64,000 nt of DNA from Halomonas sp. TD01 (GCF_923868895.1 NZ_OV350343.1:1364001-1428000), one strand, 5' to 3'. Counted from the stretch's first letter, positions 45,439 through 54,822 are shown. A program made the numbers and translations. The notes: generated by a model from the letters alone, not told the origin.

Positions 45439-46271
45439 GCTTGTTGCAATCGCTAACCACGCGGGATCGGGTGTTTGATTTTATGGCCCCTCAGGCCTCA
45501 CCGGTAGATGTGCGTCATGGCCCGATTCTGTATATGGAAGATGTCTCGGTGAGCTTCGATGGCTTCAAGGCAATCAACAACTTAAACCTGACCATTGATG
45601 ACGGTGAACTGCGCTGCATTATCGGCCCCAACGGGGCCGGTAAAACCACCATGATGGATATCATTACCGGCAAAACGCGCCCTAACGAAGGCAGCGTGTG
45701 GTTTGGCAGCCGCCATAATTTACTGCAAATGAATGAACCGGATATCGCCAGCTTGGGGATTGGCCGTAAGTTCCAAAAGCCCACGGTATTTGAAGCGCTG
45801 AGCGTGTTCGAAAACCTGGAGCTGGCGATGGCCGCCGACAAGCGCATTCTGCCAACCCTGACCGCCCGCATGACCGGTGAGATTAAAGACCGCATTGATG
45901 ACGTGCTGGAAACGATCGGCTTGACCGAACTGCGCTACCAGCCGGCAGGGATTCTTTCCCACGGCCAAAAACAGTGGCTGGAAATTGGCATGCTGTTAAT
46001 GCAACGCCCGCGCCTGCTGCTGGTAGATGAACCCGTTGCTGGGATGACGGAGCAGGAGATGGAGCGCACCGCTGAGTTGCTGACGGGCCTAGCGGGTAAG
46101 CAGTCGGTTGTCGTGGTAGAGCATGACATGGGCTTTGTACGTTCTATTGCCCGCAAAGTGACCGTGTTGCACCAAGGCAGCGTGCTGGCGGAAGGCAGTA
46201 TGGATCAGGTATCCAGCGACCCGAAAGTGGTTGAGGTGTATCTGGGTGCAGACGACGAGGAGGCTGCCTAA
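45435..46271 (+). CDS. urtD: Urea ABC transporter ATP-binding protein UrtD
   Basis: The protein has 278 residues from the ATG at 45435, after AAGGAGG; the frame is open 76 codons further inside urtC but that part is not homologous. Walker A is GPNGAGKTT at 64-72, the signature is the UrtD/LivG variant LSHGQ at 174-178, and Walker B is LLLVDEP at 194-200. It has the ATPase-pair form with UrtE. The stop shares one base with the urtE start. Confidence 0.94.
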   Translation: MSLLQSLTTRDRVFDFMAPQASPVDVRHGPILYMEDVSVSFDGFKAINNLNLTIDDGELRCIIGPNGAGKTTMMDIITGKTRPNEGSVWFGSRHNLLQMNEPDIASLGIGRKFQKPTVFEALSVFENLELAMAADKRILPTLTARMTGEIKDRIDDVLETIGLTELRYQPAGILSHGQKQWLEIGMLLMQRPRLLLVDEPVAGMTEQEMERTAELLTGLAGKQSVVVVEHDMGFVRSIARKVTVLHQGSVLAEGSMDQVSSDPKVVEVYLGADDEEAA

Positions 46272-46981
46272 TGCTGGCGATTGAAAAGCTCAACCAGTTT
46301 TACGGGGAAAGTCACACCTTGTGGGACTTAGATCTCGACGTGCCTGAAGGCCAGTGCACCTGCGTGATGGGCCGCAACGGGGTGGGTAAGACCACCTTAA
46401 TGAAAGCCATTATGGGCGAAGTGGCCGTAAAGAGTGGCCAGCTACGCTATCACAACGGTAAAGAAGGTCAGGTTGAACTGACGAAGAAAGCCGTTGAGGC
46501 ACGTTCCCGTTTGGGCATTGGTTTTGTCCCCCAGGGGCGGCAGATTTTTCCGCTGCTCACCGTGGAAGAAAATCTACGCACTGGCTTGGCAGCGCGCAGT
46601 GATGGGCTGAAAAAAATCCCCGAGCGTATCTATGAACTGTTCCCTGTTTTAAAAGAGATGAAGCATCGCCGTGGCGGTGATTTGTCCGGTGGGCAACAGC
46701 AGCAACTCGCCATTGGCCGTGCGCTGGTGATAGAGCCCAAACTGCTGATTTTGGATGAGCCAGGAGAAGGCATTCAGCCCAATATTGTGGCGCAAATCGG
46801 TCAGGTCATTCGCCAACTGATCAAGGAAGATGGCTTAACGGTACTGCTGGTCGAGCAGAAGCTGCCCTTTGCCCGCAAGTACGCCGACCGCTTTGTGATT
46901 ATGGATCGCGGCCGACCGGTCGCCAAAGGCGAGATTGCTGAGCTTTCCAATGAACTGATCAAGCAACATTTGACCGTCTAA
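46271..46981 (+). CDS. urtE: Urea ABC transporter ATP-binding protein UrtE
   Basis: This 236-residue LivF-type ATPase has Walker A GRNGVGKTT at 34-42, signature LSGGQ at 138-142 and Walker B LLILDEP at 158-164, followed by GEGIQPNIVAQIG, which is characteristic of UrtE. It is the last gene of the urea importer. The 182-base gap that follows contains no obvious terminator before the next gene. Confidence 0.95.
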   Translation: MLAIEKLNQFYGESHTLWDLDLDVPEGQCTCVMGRNGVGKTTLMKAIMGEVAVKSGQLRYHNGKEGQVELTKKAVEARSRLGIGFVPQGRQIFPLLTVEENLRTGLAARSDGLKKIPERIYELFPVLKEMKHRRGGDLSGGQQQQLAIGRALVIEPKLLILDEPGEGIQPNIVAQIGQVIRQLIKEDGLTVLLVEQKLPFARKYADRFVIMDRGRPVAKGEIAELSNELIKQHLTV

Positions 46982-47163
46982 GTTATCCACAGCTGGTTTC
47001 ACTGACGTCCGCCATTATCTTATTCACAGCGTTGTCTGATTCACAATCGCGCCTCACTCAAGTCAATGGCGGACTTATTATGAAAAACCTGAGCTGAGTA
47101 CGCATTGGCACTATTATTTTGCGTGTAAGATGACCCGTCTTCTTAATAATAATTGGGTGCGCA

Positions 47164-48531
47164 ATGCGCTACAAAGATAAACATCAGCTCGCCGCCGAAT
47201 GGCAAGTGCTTTTAGAGCGCACGCCAATATTGCTGCGCCAAGCAGTGGAAACGTTGGTAGAGCACCACTGCGACCGCTTTGCGGATCATTTTTATGGGGT
47301 AATGCTGGAAGACCCCCACGCGTCGCTTTTTCTCTCTAATGACCAAGTACGGGAGCGTTTAAACCCGTCTATGCGGCGCTGGCTGAAGGCAATGTTTACC
47401 GTTGAGCAGGCCGATTTTTACGCCCTGGTAGAACAGCAGGAAAAAGTGGGCCATGTGCATGCCCGTGTCGACATTCCTGTTAACTTGGTGCTTAACGGGG
47501 CAAGGCAGTTAAAGCAGGCGTTTTATCAACAAATTAACGCTATGTTTGCCACGCCTCTGTCGCCAGGTGATGCATGCGTCTACGTCTCAGATCATATTGA
47601 TATGGCCATGGAAATCATGAGCCATGCCTACTCAGTCGCCAATGATCGCAATGCACGCACCGAAGAAGCGTACAAGCTATTTGCTCTTACCCAGAATATT
47701 GGGGACGAACGCGAGCGTCAGCGCTCTGCGTTATTGAACTGGGAAAATGAGCTGATGTTTGCCGTTGCCGCGCAGCAGGAAACGGCAACACTGCCCAAAC
47801 TTTCCAAATCGGAATTTGGCTTGTGGTATTTTCACAAAGCCTGCCATGCCTTTGAAGGCGCGCCAGAAATCACCACGATTTCGCGACATATCCGTCAGGT
47901 CGATCAAGAGTGGCTTGTTGCACTGGGTCAGGATGACATGGGCCAGCGGCTTAATGCCCTGAGTGATATTCGCGATGCGGCGCGCACCATTTTAATGCTG
48001 CTAGATGACGTGCTGGAGCGTGCCTCGGGGCTAGAGGCGGGGCGCGATAGCTTGACGCGTTTGTTGAATCGCAAGTTTCTGTCAGTGGTGCTGAGCCGGG
48101 AAATTGAAATTGGTCGCCATTCAGAAAAACGCTTTGCCCTACTGATGGTGGATATAGACCACTTCAAGGCGATTAACGATACCCATGGCCATGATGCTGG
48201 TGACAATGTGCTGCAGCAGGTGGCCAGTATCCTCGATCGTTCCACCCGTGGTGGTGATTATGTATTTCGGATGGGCGGCGAAGAGTTTTTGATTGTGTTG
48301 GTCGATAGCGACCCGGATGGCAGCCGACTATTTGCTGAGCGTCTCCGTCAGGCAGTGGCCAAAGAACCCATGCTGGCCGCCGCCGATACGCTGCTTAATG
48401 TGACTGTCAGCGTAGGCGTAACACTTCACGACGGCCATCCTGATTATCAGCGTTCGATGCAGCTCGCCGACCAAGCACTTTACCAAGCGAAGCGCAGTGG
48501 GCGTGACCGAGTGGTCGTACAAAACGCTTAA
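47164..48531 (+). CDS. Globin-coupled diguanylate cyclase
   Basis: The N-terminal part of this 455-residue protein (about 10-160) is a protoglobin-type heme sensor with the likely proximal histidine in GHVHARVDIP (His99, or His97). The middle (170-290) is a helical linker of the DosC type. The C-terminal GGDEF domain has LTRLLNRKFL, VDIDHFKAINDTHGHDAGD, the active GGEEF at 371-375 and an inhibitory I-site RGGD at 362-365, five residues before it. It should make cyclic-di-GMP in response to O2 or another heme ligand. It lies between urtE and ureD. Confidence 0.9.
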   Translation: MRYKDKHQLAAEWQVLLERTPILLRQAVETLVEHHCDRFADHFYGVMLEDPHASLFLSNDQVRERLNPSMRRWLKAMFTVEQADFYALVEQQEKVGHVHARVDIPVNLVLNGARQLKQAFYQQINAMFATPLSPGDACVYVSDHIDMAMEIMSHAYSVANDRNARTEEAYKLFALTQNIGDERERQRSALLNWENELMFAVAAQQETATLPKLSKSEFGLWYFHKACHAFEGAPEITTISRHIRQVDQEWLVALGQDDMGQRLNALSDIRDAARTILMLLDDVLERASGLEAGRDSLTRLLNRKFLSVVLSREIEIGRHSEKRFALLMVDIDHFKAINDTHGHDAGDNVLQQVASILDRSTRGGDYVFRMGGEEFLIVLVDSDPDGSRLFAERLRQAVAKEPMLAAADTLLNVTVSVGVTLHDGHPDYQRSMQLADQALYQAKRSGRDRVVVQNA

Positions 48532-48564
48532 ACGTGTGATTACGGTGCGACCTGCTTCGGTTTT

Positions 48565-48579
48565 GATCCATTTTGGTGC
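48565..48579. promoter_or_regulatory. NtrC-like site upstream of ureD
   Basis: GATC-CATTTTG-GTGC has the right half and spacing of the NtrC dyad GCAC-N7-GTGC. Only two of four bases of the left half match. It lies about 80 bases before the sigma-54 promoter. Confidence 0.4.
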
Positions 48580-48656
48580 GAAGCGGGCGAGGTGAGAAAC
48601 TGCTTTTTCCACCTCTCGAGGCTGTTTTGGCGGCGTATGAGCATTTTTCACCATTT

Positions 48657-48672
48657 TGGCGCACTCCTTGCA
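48657..48672 (+). promoter_or_regulatory. Sigma-54 (RpoN) type promoter of ureD
   Basis: TGGCGCACTCCTTGCA differs from the urtA element in only two spacer positions and has exact GG-N10-GC spacing. Transcription would start near 48683, about 30 bases before the ATG. Confidence 0.8.
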
Positions 48673-48713
48673 TTTCAAGTTGAAGTGTTGATTAACAGGA
48701 AACAAAAGCGCCC

Positions 48714-49598
48714 ATGATTTTGAGTGAAATCGCGACACCCGCTGCTGGCTCAGGCCACCGCTTTGATGGCGAACGTCACTGGTCGGCATCGCTGGCGCTT
48801 CGTTTTGCTAACCGTGAGGGCACAACCCGGTTGGTGCAGGCCCGTCACCAAGGGCCTCTACGCGTACAGCGCCCGTTTTATCCTGAAGGCAGCACAGAAG
48901 CCTGCCATGTGTATGTGCTTCACCCGCCCGGTGGCTTGGTTAGCGGTGATGCACTGACGATTCGCGCCCACATCGAGCGTGGTGCCCACGCGCTACTCAC
49001 CACGCCTGCGGCCAACAAGCTTTATAAAGCCGACAGTCAGGGCGTCGCCTGGAACCAAGATACCGAACTTAACGTGGAAGATGGCGGCATCCTTGAATGG
49101 CTGCCCCAGGAAACCATTGCCTTTGATGGCTCCAAAGGCACTCAGCGAACCCATATTGCGTTGCATGGCAGCGCCCGCTGCCTGGGCTGGGAAATCATGG
49201 CGCTGGGTCGCCCTGCCAGTGAGCTTCCTTATGTAACAGGCCGCATTGAGCAGCACTTTCGTTTAACCCTAGATGGCAAGCCGCTGTGGCTTGAACGCCA
49301 ACCGTTGGACCCTGTACATCCGCGTTTTAACGGGCGCTGGGGGCAGGGGGGCGCCACGGTGCAAGCCACGCTGTGGGCGGTTGGTTTAGAAGATGCCGGT
49401 GCGGCGATTGATGAACTACGCGAAGCGCTGCCGGACAACCCACGCTGGGCGGTCACCGTTCGCCAGGGCGTTCTGCTGCTACGCTACCTTGGAAACTCCC
49501 GTAATGAAGCCTGGGCGCTGTGTGAACAGGCCTGGCACCTATTACGCCCGCGCTGGATCTCACGTGCCGCCCACACGCCGCGCATTTGGTTAACCTAA
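48714..49598 (+). CDS. ureD: Urease accessory protein UreD
   Basis: This 294-residue protein follows UreD throughout: HWSASLALRFANREGTTRL, GPLRVQRPFYPEG, HVYVLHPPGGLVSGDAL, TTPAANKLYKADSQGVAWNQ and WLPQETIAFDGS. UreD binds apo-urease with UreF and UreG and channels nickel to the active site. It is isolated from ureABCEFG by iron-uptake genes but keeps its own sigma-54-type promoter. The ribosome site (AGGAAA, 14 bases before the ATG) is weak. Confidence 0.95.
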   Translation: MILSEIATPAAGSGHRFDGERHWSASLALRFANREGTTRLVQARHQGPLRVQRPFYPEGSTEACHVYVLHPPGGLVSGDALTIRAHIERGAHALLTTPAANKLYKADSQGVAWNQDTELNVEDGGILEWLPQETIAFDGSKGTQRTHIALHGSARCLGWEIMALGRPASELPYVTGRIEQHFRLTLDGKPLWLERQPLDPVHPRFNGRWGQGGATVQATLWAVGLEDAGAAIDELREALPDNPRWAVTVRQGVLLLRYLGNSRNEAWALCEQAWHLLRPRWISRAAHTPRIWLT

Positions 49599-49635
49599 AC
49601 GTTGTGCAGCAGGTGCTAAATAAGTTACCTCCACT

Positions 49636-49660
49636 AATGCAAATGAAAACCTTTTGCATT
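49636..49660. promoter_or_regulatory. Fur-box-like palindrome upstream of the PepSY operon
   Basis: AATGCAAA (49636-49643) and TTTGCATT (49653-49660) flank a centre that matches the Fur-type palindrome with core ATGATAATCAT. I count 22 of 25 matches to an ideal symmetric box. It precedes the iron-uptake genes by 36 bases. Confidence 0.6.
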
Positions 49661-49695
49661 AAAGTGTTGTTTTGTGACCTGCACCGAGATGTACC

Positions 49696-49977
49696 ATGTT
49701 GCTCAACGTTTTACCCTCCTCGTATTGGCTGCTTATCTTACGCATCCTGGCCGCGACGCTTGGCGGCTATATAGTCGCTGCACTGTTCTCGGTGGCAGCG
49801 CTTGGCTTACCGCTAGATATCATGATGTCTCTGCGTATCGGCATGATGGGGAGCTTCATTATTTGGGCGGGCGTGGCGACTTGGTCGTTTATCACGCCGA
49901 GTTTGATACGCCTTTGGGGGGCTATCGGTCTCGCCGCTTGCGGCCTTCTATTGGTGGCTACCTATGGCATCCACTAA
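49696..49977 (+). CDS. DUF3649 family small membrane protein (iron-uptake associated)
   Basis: This 93-residue protein has three predicted helices: LRILAATLGGYIVAALFSVAAL, IGMMGSFIIWAGVATWSFI and LWGAIGLAACGLLLVATYGI. It resembles DUF3649 proteins encoded next to PepSY membrane proteins in iron-uptake operons. Its end overlaps the next gene by 14 bases. The role is probably accessory to the PepSY protein, by analogy with the FpvG/FpvH membrane proteins of Pseudomonas; this is inference. Confidence 0.7.
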   Translation: MLLNVLPSSYWLLILRILAATLGGYIVAALFSVAALGLPLDIMMSLRIGMMGSFIIWAGVATWSFITPSLIRLWGAIGLAACGLLLVATYGIH

Positions 49978-51511
49978 GCGCAGCGTGAGGCGTAATATGG
50001 CTCAGCTGCACACATGGTGCGGCTTGCTAGCTGCTTGGCTGCTGTTTGCCGTTTTTCTGACGGGCACTTTGAGTTACTTCAAAGAGAGTATCTCGTTATG
50101 GATGCAGCCCGAGCTGCCGAGTGTCGCCGCGAACGCTGAGTGGGATAACCGACGTCTGGCTGATTACTGGCAGTACTATCTTGCTGAACATGCCTCATCG
50201 GCGAGAAGCTGGCAGATTACCTTTCCTAATGAGCGCATGTCGGTCTCGACAGCCGTTTGGTTTGGGGAGGATGGGAGAGAGCAGTTGGTGCTTGACCCAA
50301 CCACTCTGGCGTTGGTTACTCCGCGTGAAACGCGTGGGGGGGATTTTTTCTACCGATTCCATTTTCAATTGCATCACTTCCCCGCCGTCTATGGCCGCTG
50401 GATCATTGGTATCGCCACCATGATGATGTTCGTGGCAATCATCAGCGGCGTGATAACCCATAAAAAAATCCTGCGCGACTTTTTTGCTTTTCGGCCCAAA
50501 AAGGGCGCCCGTAGCTGGCTAGATGCTCACAATGCATTTTCTGTGTTAACGCTGCCTTTTCAGCTAATGATTACCTATACCGGCTTGATAACGCTCATGT
50601 CGCTCTATATGCCTTGGGGAGTAGAGCACGCGTTTCCCGATGCTGACGCGCGTCGCCAAGCGACCAGTGAACTGCATGCCTTTCCCCTCTCTGACTCAGC
50701 CACGGGGCAGCCTGCAGCGTTACATGCTCTTAGCGAACTGGTCGGTGATGCTGAAGCGCATTGGCAGAAGCCGGTGCAGTCCCTGAGGGTCAGCCACCCT
50801 GGCGATGCGGGCGCGCGTGTCGTAGTTTGGCAGAGTGCTTACGAGGCGTTATCCGCACACCGCCCACAACGTATCTATGAAGCAAGTTCGGGCGCGTTGT
50901 TAGCAGCAACGCAGTCGCAACGTTTTGATGAACAAGCACACGGCGTCATGGTGGGGTTACATGCAGGACGTTTTGCCGACTGGGGTATGCGCTGGATCTA
51001 TTTTGCGTTGGGCGCTGCTGGGTGTGGCATGGTGGCAACCGGGCTATTGCTATGGACGTCAAAGCGTAAGCACAAGAAGGGCAGTGTGGTGGGGATCTGG
51101 TGTGTCGAGCGGCTTAACATAGCGACGCTGGCGGGCATGCCGATTGCCGTGTTGGTCTTTTTAGCCAGCAACCGACTTTTACCGGTGGCGCTTAGTGGGC
51201 GTGCCCAATGGGAAATCCATTTTTTCTTTGCCGCCTGGCTGCTCGCGTTGCTACACGCTGTCTTCAGGCGCTCGGCCTCGCAGGCATGGTGGGAGCAGTT
51301 AACACTGACCGTTATCTTGTTGCTTTGCTTGCCAATACTGAATCTCTTGGTTCCTTCCTATCGTGTTCTAGGTGATCTTGCCGAAGGTGATTGGCAGCGT
51401 GTTAGCGTTGACCTGATGTGTTTGGTCAGCGCGCTGATCATCGTATGGCAAATGAGACGAGCCGCTAAAAAAGCGAGCACCCGTGTGCAGACTATTCAGG
51501 TGGCGTCATGA
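49964..51511 (+). CDS. PepSY-associated TM protein, putative ferrisiderophore reductase
   Basis: This 515-residue protein starts MASTKRSVRRNMAQLHTWCGLLAAWLLFAVFLTGTLSYF, the N-terminal helix of PepSY_TM proteins. A large periplasmic region follows, then helices at about 140-160, 190-215 and 330-350, and three near the C-terminus. Conserved histidines lie at helix ends (QLHTW, FHFQLHHFPAVYG, LDAHNAF, HGVMVGLHAGRF), positions that could hold heme. FpvG of Pseudomonas, of this family, reduces ferripyoverdine. This protein may release iron from an imported siderophore. Confidence 0.82.
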   Translation: MASTKRSVRRNMAQLHTWCGLLAAWLLFAVFLTGTLSYFKESISLWMQPELPSVAANAEWDNRRLADYWQYYLAEHASSARSWQITFPNERMSVSTAVWFGEDGREQLVLDPTTLALVTPRETRGGDFFYRFHFQLHHFPAVYGRWIIGIATMMMFVAIISGVITHKKILRDFFAFRPKKGARSWLDAHNAFSVLTLPFQLMITYTGLITLMSLYMPWGVEHAFPDADARRQATSELHAFPLSDSATGQPAALHALSELVGDAEAHWQKPVQSLRVSHPGDAGARVVVWQSAYEALSAHRPQRIYEASSGALLAATQSQRFDEQAHGVMVGLHAGRFADWGMRWIYFALGAAGCGMVATGLLLWTSKRKHKKGSVVGIWCVERLNIATLAGMPIAVLVFLASNRLLPVALSGRAQWEIHFFFAAWLLALLHAVFRRSASQAWWEQLTLTVILLLCLPILNLLVPSYRVLGDLAEGDWQRVSVDLMCLVSALIIVWQMRRAAKKASTRVQTIQVAS

Positions 51512-51783
51512 TGCTCCTCACGATTCTGACACTCAGCGCACTTGGCTTTGTGTTGATTGCGCTATCGGATAGCCGCCATCGACGCCGTTGTGGCCTTAAG
51601 CCTGTTCAACAAAAACCTTGGTTCTGGGCGGGCAGCGCGATACTTGGTTGGCCGCTTTGGTTGGCAATGGAAACCTGGAGCACAGGGCTGGCAATAACGC
51701 TATGGCTTGGTTGCCTAAGCATCTCGGCGGGAGTGGTGTTTCTTGGTCTGGCGATGTTTGAGCGTTTCCGCCAGCAGCCGTAA
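51508..51783 (+). CDS. DUF3325 family small membrane protein
   Basis: This 91-residue protein has three predicted helices: LLTILTLSALGFVLIALSDS, FWAGSAILGWPLWLAME and LAITLWLGCLSISAGVVFLGL. DUF3325 proteins occur next to PepSY membrane proteins in iron-related operons. It overlaps the PepSY gene by 4 bases. It meets the siderophore permease gene head-on with no gap. Confidence 0.7.
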   Translation: MMLLTILTLSALGFVLIALSDSRHRRRCGLKPVQQKPWFWAGSAILGWPLWLAMETWSTGLAITLWLGCLSISAGVVFLGLAMFERFRQQP

Positions 51784-52818
51784 TTACCCCCGCCGCTGGC
51801 GATTTAATAAATAAACCAAATAGACACCGCCCAGCCCAGCCGTTAAAACACCGACGGGTAACGCCCCAGAAGGCAATGAGTACTGAGCCGCTAAGTCTGC
51901 CGCCAACAGCAGCAGGGCGCCGACCACGCCTGCCGCTAAGGGGAGCGGCCCAGGTTTTCTCCAAAGGCGTAACGCCAACTGGGGCGCGGCAAGGGATACA
52001 AACGCAATCGGCCCTACCGTCGCAACCGCGCCACCCGCCAGAAAAGCCCCCATTACGGCACTTAATAAGCGTGATGCTGCCAAGTTAACGCCGAGGTTTT
52101 TGGCGACTGGATCGCCAAGTGCCATAAGGCGCAGCCGGGGCGCTATCAGCACAATACCGGGCAGTAACAGCAAGCACAGGCTAAGCATTGGCCAAAGGTC
52201 GTGCCACTGGCGTCCTGCTAAGCTACCGCTAAGCCAAATCATCGCATCTCGCGCTTGCTCTTGGCCCAGCCACGTCAAATTTAGCTGCACGCCTGCTAGG
52301 GCTAAGGCATTGATAGCGATGCCAGCAATAATCATTGAAGAGGGGTGGCGAAAGCCGTGCCCAGAGCCGCTATAGACCGCTAGCGTGCCGATGATCGCAC
52401 CCAGTGCGGCCCCCATCGTGGTAGAGACAATGCCCGTCAGCCAACTGCTTGCCAGCAGTGCTCCGAGGCTAGCGCTGGCGGTAAGGCCGATAATGTCGGG
52501 ACTGCCTAATGGATTACGGGTGATGCCTTGAAACAGGGCACCCGATACGCCTAGCGCAAACCCGGCACACAGCGCGACGAATGCCCGTGGTAAGCGCAGC
52601 GTAAACGCCTGCCACTGTTCAAACGGTGTCGCATTACCTTGGATAAGGTGCCCAAGCGCTTCCTTGCTAAGCCCCTGGCTTCCCAGCATCAGAGAACCAA
52701 GTAATAGCCCTAAAGCAATGATGCTGGCCAACATATAGGGGGCTAAAGCTAGGGATGGCAAAAGACAGGATGGCAAACGACGGGGGGCTGGCAGTAACGT
52801 ATTAAAGCGTTTCATCAT
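51784..52818 (-). CDS. Iron-siderophore ABC transporter permease (FecD/FepD family)
   Basis: This 344-residue FecCD permease has about nine to ten helices. Signature segments are LRLPRAFVALCAGFALGVSGALFQGITRNPLGSPDIIG and AVMGAFLAGGAVATVGPIAFVSLAAPQLALRLW, the latter containing the ATPase-coupling region. It would form a channel with the preceding permease. It is the last gene of the operon: no ATPase gene follows, and the next gene is convergent and unrelated. Confidence 0.9.
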   Translation of the reverse strand: MMKRFNTLLPAPRRLPSCLLPSLALAPYMLASIIALGLLLGSLMLGSQGLSKEALGHLIQGNATPFEQWQAFTLRLPRAFVALCAGFALGVSGALFQGITRNPLGSPDIIGLTASASLGALLASSWLTGIVSTTMGAALGAIIGTLAVYSGSGHGFRHPSSMIIAGIAINALALAGVQLNLTWLGQEQARDAMIWLSGSLAGRQWHDLWPMLSLCLLLLPGIVLIAPRLRLMALGDPVAKNLGVNLAASRLLSAVMGAFLAGGAVATVGPIAFVSLAAPQLALRLWRKPGPLPLAAGVVGALLLLAADLAAQYSLPSGALPVGVLTAGLGGVYLVYLLNRQRRG

Positions 52819-52821
52819 GGC

Positions 52822-53841
52822 TCACACAGCGCGCTGGTTAATGCGCAAAGCGACTAATAGAAATGGCGCGCCTAGCAGCGCCGTCAGGATCCCAGTCATG
52901 ATTTCAGAAGGGCTTAGCAAAAGGCGTGCGAGCAGGTCTGCAAGTATCATCATTAGGGGGCCTATCACCAGCGCGATGGCAAGTTGCCAATAAATGTAAT
53001 GACCAGCAATTTTTTTGGCCAATAACGGCACGGCTAAGCCCACGAAGGCTATAGGGCCTACTGTGGCGGTTGAAATCGCCGCTAGCAACGCGCTACCGCT
53101 AAGCACCGCCAGCCTCAAACAACCCGCATTCAGCCCCAGCGCTTTGGTCACGCCGTCACCCATTTGTAGGACGTGTAAAAAGCGCGGGAGGATAAACGAC
53201 AGGCCTAGTCCGACCGCTATCCAGCCCAATAGCCGCTGGGCCTCATCTAGCGTATGCCCATTGATGGACCCAACAATCCAGAAGCGATAGTTGGCAAATA
53301 AGGCGGGGTGAGTAAGGGTGACGGCTTGTACGTAGGCAAATAGAACGGCGTTAAGCGCTGCCCCTAACAGCAGCAAATGTGATGGGTCATGCTGGCGGTA
53401 AGCGCTCTGAACGCCTACTAAAACAGCCACGAAAAGCGCACCAGGTAGCGCTAACCAAAAAGCGCCTGCAGGCAACGAGCCAAGCACCAAGCCAGCGGTA
53501 ACCAGAGACGCGGCTGCGCCTGCATTGATGCCCAGAAGCCCCGGCTCGGCAAGTGGGTTGCGGGTCAAATTTTGTAGCAGCGTACCGGCGACGGCAAGCG
53601 CAGCGCCGGTAGCGATGGCGAGCAGTGTGCGTGACAGGCGTGCTTCCACTAAGTCGTTGGCGTAGCTGGGGCCTGCCGCTTGAAGCGCCTGCCATACTTG
53701 ATAAGGGGAGAGATTTTCTGCTCCCACCGAGAGATTGACCCAGCCAAACAGAAGCACCGCCCCCGTTAGCCCTGCCAGCCAGCGTGTTCGCTGCCGTAAA
53801 GAGGGAAATAGATCGTTCACCATACCCGCTCCAGCATTCAT
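52822..53841 (-). CDS. Iron-siderophore ABC transporter permease (FecC/FepG family)
   Basis: This 339-residue FecCD-type permease has EARLSRTLLAIATGAALAVAGTLLQNLTRNPLAEPGLLG near residue 62 and ALLAAISTATVGPIAFVGLAVPLLAKKIAG near residue 260. It starts inside the end of the binding-protein gene (4-base overlap) and ends 3 bases before the next permease, showing tight co-translation. It imports ferric siderophore across the inner membrane. Confidence 0.9.
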   Translation of the reverse strand: MNAGAGMVNDLFPSLRQRTRWLAGLTGAVLLFGWVNLSVGAENLSPYQVWQALQAAGPSYANDLVEARLSRTLLAIATGAALAVAGTLLQNLTRNPLAEPGLLGINAGAAASLVTAGLVLGSLPAGAFWLALPGALFVAVLVGVQSAYRQHDPSHLLLLGAALNAVLFAYVQAVTLTHPALFANYRFWIVGSINGHTLDEAQRLLGWIAVGLGLSFILPRFLHVLQMGDGVTKALGLNAGCLRLAVLSGSALLAAISTATVGPIAFVGLAVPLLAKKIAGHYIYWQLAIALVIGPLMMILADLLARLLLSPSEIMTGILTALLGAPFLLVALRINQRAV

Positions 53842-54815
53842 CGCCGCTCAGCTGCTTCGGCAAGGCGTGGCAATAGCCGCTCGATCATCCATTGAGTCGC
53901 TAGTGGCGAACCGGCAGAACTAGCAACGATTAATGGTTGATCGGTCAGCGCCAGATAGCGGCCATGTGAAATGGCTGGCAAAGACGCAAAAAGCGGTAGC
54001 TCAGCCACTCTATCGCGCTGCTCTTCGCTGTGATACCAAGAGACCACTAAATCGACATCTTCCAGCATGGGAAGATGCTCAAACCCTAGGTAGTGCGCAA
54101 AGTGATTGCCGCTTGGTGATAGGCCTTCAACCGTTGGTGACAAGAGAAGCCCAAGGCCTGTCAGTGTGCCAACGCGAGGGTCATCTGCTAAATACACGGA
54201 GACATTTCCAGAGGCTGGGTCGGGCCGTACATAAGCAAAAGTGGTGTCCGCAAGGCCTGGATAAGCCTCGCCTGCAGAGCTCAGCGATGTTTCGAGATGA
54301 CGCATTAAGGCAGCGCCTTTCTCCGGCACGCCAAGCGCTTTAGCAATACGCTCAATCTGTTCATCGACAGAGGTGAGATAAGGGCGCTCTGGGTAAGCGA
54401 CAATGGGCACCAGTGGCGACAACAGATCATAAATGGCGTCCGGAACTCCACTTGAAGGTGCCAGAATGACATCCGGCTCCAGCGCGAGCAGTGCTTCAAC
54501 ATCCAGCTCGGGGTACTGCGTAATCGTCGTGGGGAGCAGCGTTTCCTGTGCTTCCAGAGCGTCTCGTACCCATGGCCAATAGCCGTCGTCATCGCCGCCC
54601 CACTCTGCACGGCTGATGCCTACCGGCACAATGCCAAGTGAAATAGCAATGTCGTCAGCACCAACGCCAAGGGTGACGACACGCTGAGGTGGCTCGTCAA
54701 TAGTGGCTGTTCCCAGTGGGCTTTGGATGACAACGGGAAAGAGAGAGGTATCAGCCACTGCCCCCGCCATGGGGGCAGCTGCAATCAACAGCGTGATGAA
54801 TGAGCGCAGCATCAT
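53838..54815 (-). CDS. Iron-siderophore ABC transporter substrate-binding protein
   Basis: The protein has 325 residues from the ATG at 54815, with GGTGAG 6 bases before; the frame extends 34 codons into the receptor gene without homology. The signal peptide ends ...AAPMAGAVA. The body fits the FecB/FhuD/TroA fold: PQRVVTLGVGADDIAISLGIVPVG, YPELDVEALLALEPDVILAPSSGV and VDLVVSWYHSE. It carries ferric siderophore from the outer-membrane receptor to the FecCD permeases. It follows the receptor gene by 7 bases. Confidence 0.88.
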   Translation of the reverse strand: MMLRSFITLLIAAAPMAGAVADTSLFPVVIQSPLGTATIDEPPQRVVTLGVGADDIAISLGIVPVGISRAEWGGDDDGYWPWVRDALEAQETLLPTTITQYPELDVEALLALEPDVILAPSSGVPDAIYDLLSPLVPIVAYPERPYLTSVDEQIERIAKALGVPEKGAALMRHLETSLSSAGEAYPGLADTTFAYVRPDPASGNVSVYLADDPRVGTLTGLGLLLSPTVEGLSPSGNHFAHYLGFEHLPMLEDVDLVVSWYHSEEQRDRVAELPLFASLPAISHGRYLALTDQPLIVASSAGSPLATQWMIERLLPRLAEAAERR

Positions 54816-54822
54816 TAGCTTC

